From: Thalassia testudinum
Lineage: Eukaryota; Streptophyta; Magnoliopsida; Alismatales; Hydrocharitaceae
Assembly: GCA_037157565.1 (NCBI GenBank)
Contig: JAZHRO010000050.1
Span: forward strand, 45,952,001 to 46,016,000
Length of the DNA: 64,000 nt
Direction of reading: 5' to 3'
The notes beneath the pieces are model-generated. The model saw nothing but the letters and a program-made list of their open reading frames with translations, searched no databases and was not told the DNA's origin. Position numbers and translations under genes: made by a program. This document shows, piece after piece, positions 58,179 through 64,000 of the stretch. The number at the start of each line of letters is the position of its first letter. Positions within the stretch are counted from its first letter, which is position 1.

Positions 58179-60339
58179 GGCAATTAATTCCTTGTTGGGC
58201 CTTAAAGATGTCGATCTTTAGTGTCTTGCTCCCAAATTTTAATTCAATTTGGCCCTCCTCACAATTGATATTGGCCCTAGTAGTGGCCAGAAAGGGTCTC
58301 CCTAATATGATCGATGCATTCTTCACATTCTCAGGAGCATCCATGTCTAAAATGATGAAATCCACTGGGAAATAGAAATCATGCACCCTAACTATGACAT
58401 CCTCGAGAATTCCTTTTGGTGACTTAATTGATCGATTTGCTAGGTTTAAAGTCATTTCAGTCGATTTAAGTTCAAATTCCTCGAAGTAGTCTAGCAGGGA
58501 TGTGGGTATCAAATTTATGGAGGCTCCTAAGTCTAATAAAGCTCGGTCAAATCGTATATCACCGATTTCACAGGAGATCAAAGGGGTGCCTGGGTCTTTT
58601 GCCTTGGGCGGGAGTTTGCTTAAAATGATAGACCTGGCTTACTCTGATAGTACGATGGGATTCCCATCTTTGGTTCGCAACTTACGCTTTGGTGTACACA
58701 CGTCTTTCAAAAATCGTTCATAAACTGGTACGTGGCGAATTGCATCCATCAAGGGGATGTTTATATGAACTTGCTCAAAGAGCTTAACCAAGTCCTCCTT
58801 AGGTGCCACGATTTTGGTTATCCTTTTTCCCTTAGTCAAGGCCTTAGGAAATGGAACCTTAGATGGTTCCTCTAGAATGGGTCCAGGTTCTTGATCTGGG
58901 ATAGAGGTGTCCTGGATGACTATCCTTGGGTTAGTGTTTGTATTACCAGGCTTGGTTTGGCTTGGATAAGGTGGGTCTTGTGTTGTTTTGCCACTGCGAG
59001 TAGTAACATAATTTAGTCCTGCCTGGTTTTGGTTTGGAGTGGGTAGAAGAGGTGCTTGCTGCTATATGATGTCGAAGCCTCCACCCCGTCAGGTGATGGA
59101 GTAAAAGGGGCCTGATAAATAAAGTGAGCTTGGCCTGGATTTGGGTTCATAACACGCCTCTAGTTCAGCATGTTATTCAGATTAGGCAGAGGTTGTGAAG
59201 GAAGTGCACCACGTTGGCGAGGATTTTCCATCTGGGCAAGTTGATTGCAAACCTCTGTGATCTCATCTCTGTGTTGTTTTTGCATAGCTGCATTCGTTTT
59301 ATGAATGCCAGCCAGAGTCTGAAGGATAAGAGTCATTTGATCTGTCCAAGTCGGCACAGATTGATAAGTTGGGTTGGGTCGAGGCTGAGGCAGCTGATAT
59401 GGACGAGGAGCTTGTGGTCGAGGTGGATATTGAGGCCTCTGATTTTGATTATTACCCGACCATGTGAAGTTGGGATGATTATGCCATCTAGAGTTGTAGG
59501 TGTTTGAGAATGGATCATTTTGAATGGCGTTGAGGTCCTCATAGGTCTGAGGGACCTCGGAAAAATCAGAATATGAGGGTTCAAAGTTCCCCCAACTAGA
59601 GTAGGTGGATCCAAAGTTTCCTCCGTAGCCAGAATCAAATGGGGGTGGATATGGGTCCATCCCCTAAGAAGGTCGATGATAAATGTTGTACACGGCCTCC
59701 CTGCCAGAGGGTGGTTGTGTGTATGAGTTTTGCGCAGAGGTAGCTTGCTGCAAATGTCGAGTTAGCTCATCCACCTTCTTCTCAATAATAGAGACCTTGT
59801 CCAAATGACTGGCTATCAATTCCAAGTCGACAGAAGAGGACAAGCCCTACATCTCATGTGCTCCCTTTGAATTCATCAATGCACAGGCATTCGTCCGGTC
59901 GAACATGCCCGTGGATTCATTATTGATGGAGTTCTCACTCATATTCTCGAGAATCTCCCACACAGTGTCTTCGTGTTGGTCCATAATGTTTCCTCCGCAG
60001 GTCGCATTGATGAATAATCTGATATCCTCACGGAGTCCCTAGTAAAAAGACTGATCCTGTTCCCATTTAGGAACTCCGTGATGGGGGCACTTTCGCATGG
60101 GATCCGCAAAACAGTCCCATGCTTCATGAAGTGGTTCTCCTGCTTGTTGTGTGAAATGTGTGATCTGGTGCTGTAAAGCATTTGTCCGACCAACAGGGAA
60201 GAACTTTCTCAGAAAATCGAATTGAAGTTTTGCCCAGGTGTTGATCGAACGCATTTGGGTTTGGTACCAGTGAGCAACTTTATCCATAACAGAGAAGGAG
60301 AACATTTTCATGAGTAGATGATGGTCGGCCTGGATAGGT
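58179..60339 (-). pseudogene. Element M: gag-protease fragment of another Athila-like element
   Basis: Read on the minus strand. The gag capsid region is at 60039-60339 (FSFSVMDKVAHWYQTQMRSI, HEAWDCFADPMRKCPHHGVP) and continues past a stop at about 60039. The gag C-terminal part is at 59160-59660 with NPFSNTYNSRWHNHPNFTW. The FEQVHINIPLMDAI segment is near 58790. A well-kept protease is at 58190-58581 (RALLDLGASINLIPTSLL, IILGRPFLATTRANI). RT onward is missing: the frame ends at the junction with LTR G near 58178. N's 3' LTR interrupts the capsid at 60340, and M's 5' part must lie right of the window. Confidence 0.85.
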
Positions 60340-61015
60340 TGTTAATATGATATTTTTATCGTTGAAATGTGTATAGTGGTTAACCTAATTCAGACCTAAC
60401 CATCTCTTTACAAAATTTTTAACCTGGCCTAATTGATTTTATCTTGTCACTTTTAAGCCCAGGGTCGAACTCAGGGAAGTGGGGTTCAAGTCGAGTTTCT
60501 ACGTTTTCCTTAAAACGCGTCTCTTCCGTTCGTTTATTCTGTTTTTGGTATTTTTCTTATTTAGGTTTTTTTTCTTGTAATCCTTGTTCTTGAGGCACAC
60601 CCTCAAAATTGTGTCCTTGGCTTTTAGCCAAAACAGAGTTTCAAAACACGTCTTGCTACTTGCAAGACGGGGGTACCTGCAAATCAAAGATTATCTTTTC
60701 ACTTTTATACCTTTTTTTTTTATCTTTTTACTAAGAAAGAAACTAACAGATAGAAAGTAAATATAGTAGCTATAGATATATATTTATATGTAGTATATAT
60801 ATAAGGGGTGGGGGTGGAGGTGACGATGGAGTGTAGCACTATGTCGAGTCAGCCGACGTCTAGAGAGACGCAACCAACACGACTAGGTGCCGCGTGGAGT
60901 GTGGATGGAGGATGGATGATGTATGGGACCACGCTTTTTTTTGTACGCGTGTATCAGGGAATATCAGCAACTGGTGCAGATATCCCCGCGATACAGCGTA
61001 TAATAAATAACATGA

Positions 61016-61097
61016 AAGTATATGTACATATGTATGTATATAAATGTATAAGTATATATGTATAGATATATATAGATATATATATATATATATATAG

Positions 61098-61139
<42 letters not shown>

Positions 61140-61423
61140 ATATGTATATAGCTATGTATATATGTATATAAGTATATATATATAATACTATATAGATATA
61201 TATATATATATGTATATAAGTATATATGTATCTAGATATATATGTATATATATATGTGTATATGTATAAGTATATAGATATGTATATATATATATATGTA
61301 TATGAGTATGTGTATATATATATATATATATATTATATATGTATATGTATATATATATTATATTATATGTATGTATACATAACTATATAGATATACTATG
61401 TATATATAAGTATATATATATAG

Positions 61424-61469
<46 letters not shown>

Positions 61470-61472
61470 ATA
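61016..61472. repeat. TA/TATG microsatellite in LTR N
   Basis: About 450 bases of nearly unbroken alternating TA with TATGTATA variants. A shorter GTGTGTG patch lies near 61490-61525. Such tracts are unstable in copy number and may mark this LTR family. Confidence 0.9.
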
Positions 61473-61529
61473 AGTTACTATTAGTGTGTGAGTGTGTGTG
61501 TCGGTGAATGGGTGTGTGTGTGTTGCTGT

Positions 61530-61533
61530 AAGT

Positions 61534-61572
<39 letters not shown>

Positions 61573-61680
61573 TAGAGAATACGTGAGAGAGAGAGAGAGC
61601 GGAAGACAGAGAGGGAGCGGCGGGAGAGATCGCGGAGAGAGAGAGAGCGCCAGAGAGAGAAAGAGCGGGCGGGAGAGATC
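61530..61680 (+). repeat. GA-rich microsatellite in LTR N
   Basis: An AGAGAG run at 61538-61565 followed by interrupted GAGA and GAGCGC stretches to about 61680. On the LTR's own strand this is a CT tract, a composition also seen near the TATA boxes of H's LTRs. Confidence 0.8.
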
Positions 61681-62757
61681 GCGAGCGCGGACGATGGCAG
61701 CGAGGTAAGGCGTCTGCTCGCGGCGGCGGACGTCTGAAGATCGCGGATGCAGGCGCGTCTTCGCGCGGAGAAGGTGACGCGTCTGCAGGCCGGGTGCGAG
61801 GAAGGAGAGCGGGCGATGGCGTGCTCGGAGAGGGCGGCGGGGAGTCTGCAGTCGGTCGCGGAGGGTTGCAGAGGTTCGCGGGGGTCGGCGCGAGGCCGTA
61901 GCCGGCCGCTGCAGTGCGCGCAGCGGCCTGTCGCGGGTGGAATTGCAGAGGCGACAGAGCAGAGGCGGAGACGGGGAAGTGCCCTGCAGGCGCGCGCGGA
62001 GAGCTGAGCGCCTGCGGGGCAGGTCGCGGAGGAGGCGGGGGTGCTGCTGCTGCTGCTGTCGACGCTGGGCTGCTGCTGCTGCTGCTGCTTCAAGCTTCGG
62101 ACCTTGAAGCGGCAGCAATGGCGTGGAGATGCAAACGAAGAGAAAAGAACACACCACGCCCACCGGCTCGTTGAAGAGCTGGGCGGTGGTGCTCCCACTG
62201 TGGTGGTGTGCACCACAGTGGGTTCTCCTGCTCGTCGGGTGCCTCCTCGACGGAGGGCCGGCGTATGGGAGGGGAGAACGGGCGAGGAAGGTGGTGGACT
62301 GCAGCGTGGCGATTTTTCAGCAGCTGCCGCAGCTGCGTATTGCAGCAACGTTCCTCCCTCTCCTCGCGAGGAAGAGCTGCGGCTTTATAGAGGAGGAGAG
62401 CATGGCGGGGAGGCATGGCAGCAGCAGGGAGAGGCGTTGGAGAGTGGCTGCTGCAGGGAGAGGCGCGGGAAGGACAGCAGGGAGAGGCGGGGGTGCTGCA
62501 TGCGGCTGCGGGAGGAAATTCAGCCGCGGGAAGAAGAAGAAAAGATGAAAATAAAAATAGAGAAGGGACTTTTGCAAAGAAACACTTGAAGAAAAATGTA
62601 AAAATGCAAGCCATTTATTCCATTCTCTTCTCCTCTCAATTAAATGCATGCATGCAAGCATTTTTACAAATGCAACTACAGGATTATAATATACATAGTT
62701 AATGCTAGAAAATAGCATAAGAAGGCGTTCTTATAGGCGTGTTTTGAGGTGCAAACA

Positions 62758-63227
62758 TATACCCCCATGCCTATCTTTTGCTAGTCCCTAGCAAAATAGT
62801 ATTTAGAAATAATCTTAAGCTGAAGATTTTCTTCTAAGGTGATATAGGTGTGTTTTTTATCGAATATTGTGAGAACCAATTGTAAAGAAGACTACCGGTA
62901 CTTTAAGTCTCACATGACATAGATCATCTCTCAACTAACCAGGACTCTTGATATTTAAACCTTAAGTACGATTTCCAAGACCCAGGAGGTTTTTGCCGTA
63001 CTCGAGAGCTCAAGAGGTTATGGTTTGTGCATAGTGAAGGATCAAGACTGACCAGATGAACCTTAAGACTCACTCCCAAGGTTTCACGAATTTTTAAGTA
63101 CAGGTTGGTCCCAATTTCAGCTCGTGTTTTCGGATTGACCCTTAAGATGATTACGGAAAACTCAACTCCCATTTTCGAAAAACAAATTATACCGACATTT
63201 ATGAGATATACTGACTCTTTTGCAACA

Positions 63228-63266
<39 letters not shown>

Positions 63267-64000
63267 AAACATATGTCAGTATATCTCTTACAACACATTT
63301 TGAAAGAGCACACTTTTTTTTTTTTTTTTTCTTTTTGGTGGGAGAGTTTCTTTTTGGTGGAAAGAGCCACTCCTAAACACAAGACTAAAGCTTGGGATAA
63401 AAAGTCTACCTGCACGCACAGGTAAGGACTCCACCTTTCCTAATGAACACTAGGGTTGGATCTTATGTTCACCTGATCTTTCCTGATATGTGTAGTGTGA
63501 ACCAAGTTTACTTAAGCTCTCAAGAAAAAGCAAACCAACGAATCCTGTACTGGTGTCTCAGGTACAAGAAACGTTCTTAGTTAGGAGAGATTTTGATCTA
63601 TTTCGTCAATGCTTTAAGTGAATTAAGCCGAGCCTGAGCGAATCAAGCTTCTGTGGCCTAGAAATTCTTCAAAACAGAGGTTGAATATCCATAAACACTT
63701 ATTGTATTTTTGTTTCAGCTTTTAGATCATTACTAAACACCATTTATTACTAATATATATATATATATATTTTTTTTTTTTTCTTTTCTTTTTTCTTTTT
63801 CTTGCATATTTATAAATAGGTGGTAATTGTCTGATACCATAAAATACCCGGATCCTATGGATGCCTATCCACCCCCTCATGCCAAACAATGCTATGTCCT
63901 CATATGCATGCAAGGAAAGGCAGAGAACGGACGACAGATCGGGTAACAGGAGCTGAGGTTCAGGGTATAAATCAGGGTGGAAGGGTGGGTGGATGGTGGG
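62758..64000 (-). other. 3' noncoding region of element N
   Basis: Next to the LTR the minus strand has GGCATGGGGGTATA (polypurine tract) and the perfect hairpin TTGCTAGGGACTAGCAA (62778-62794). Farther in are a 36-base T run (63230-63265; A run on the element strand) with 13-base inverted repeats around it, a second T run (63315-63330), and a TA run followed by T-rich sequence (63750-63800). No env-like or other gene is seen. Confidence 0.65.

Larger units (their letters stand above)
60340..62757 (-). repeat. 3' LTR of element N, 2.42 kb, rich in microsatellites
   Basis: On the minus strand it opens TGTTTGCACCTCAAAACACG and ends ATCATATTAACA at M's gag. It includes a long TA/TATG-type microsatellite, a GA run, a (CTG)n-like run (62042-62092) and the GACGTC module at 61705-61739. 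Long frames on both strands from 61380 to 62720 derive from these repeats and show no recognisable domain. Confidence 0.75.
60340..64000 (-). mobile_element. Element N: 3' end of an Athila-like element inserted in M's gag
   Basis: The 3' LTR (60340-62757) and 3' noncoding region (62758-64000) are visible; coding parts and 5' LTR lie beyond the right edge. The LTR starts exactly where M's gag frame stops. The left TSD should be TAGGT (60335-60339). The hairpin plus polypurine tract next to the LTR, shared with C and H, shows that this is a real element end and not a solo LTR. Confidence 0.8.

Noticed and set aside
61383..62718. Several long ORFs on both strands (up to 321 codons)
   Set aside because: They overlap microsatellites and GC-rich LTR sequence of element N; frames on both strands are equally long and none has a domain.

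Overview
The window comes from a large, repeat-rich flowering-plant nuclear genome. All 64 kb that I can explain is transposable-element sequence: Athila-type Ty3/gypsy elements, many LTRs standing alone, one decayed Ty1/copia element and one small CACTA DNA transposon. I see no ordinary host gene, no tRNA or rRNA gene and no CRISPR array. The plant cannot be named from these repeats.

The layout is a nest that can be unpacked from target-site duplications (TSDs). The oldest scaffold is a plus-strand copia element (I). Its gag and pol pieces lie at 19395-19876, 31543-32140, 50089-50153 and 53239-54782, and they read on from one to the next once the insertions are removed. The insertions are: (1) minus-strand Athila-like element B, running off the left edge and ending at 19394, itself interrupted by minus-strand element A (1-9556) and by solo LTR D (14905-17454); (2) element H (19877-31537), a non-autonomous Athila-like element with its own solo LTR F (23628-26429, TSD ATATT); (3) solo LTR J (32141-50083, TSD GTAAG), which holds solo LTR E (32393-46327) and solo LTR K (47485-49277, TSD TACAC), with E in turn holding the complete element C (33375-44568, TSD GTACC); (4) a CACTA transposon (50154-53235, TSD AAT) that holds solo LTR L (50429-52377, TSD ATATC).

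Element C is the only one that looks able to move. It has two 1.67-kb LTRs that differ by five substitutions and one 1-base indel, a tRNA-Asp-type primer-binding site, one uninterrupted 1,804-codon gag-pol frame with every catalytic motif in place, and a polypurine tract. The other elements carry stops, frameshifts or deletions.

Right of the copia remnant lie a copia-type LTR fragment, a gypsy-like LTR remnant (55187-55978), a truncated LTR G (55979-58178), a minus-strand gag-protease fragment of element M (58179-60339), and the 3' LTR and 3' noncoding end of minus-strand element N (60340-64000), which entered M's gag.

The most unusual signals are noncoding and shared between families: a 34-36-base GACGTC-type quasi-palindrome inside six LTRs, a TTGCTAG-CTAGCAA hairpin just upstream of the 3' LTR in four elements, a conserved block between pol and the 3' LTR in A and C, and a hairpin series in the U3 of LTRs E, F and G.
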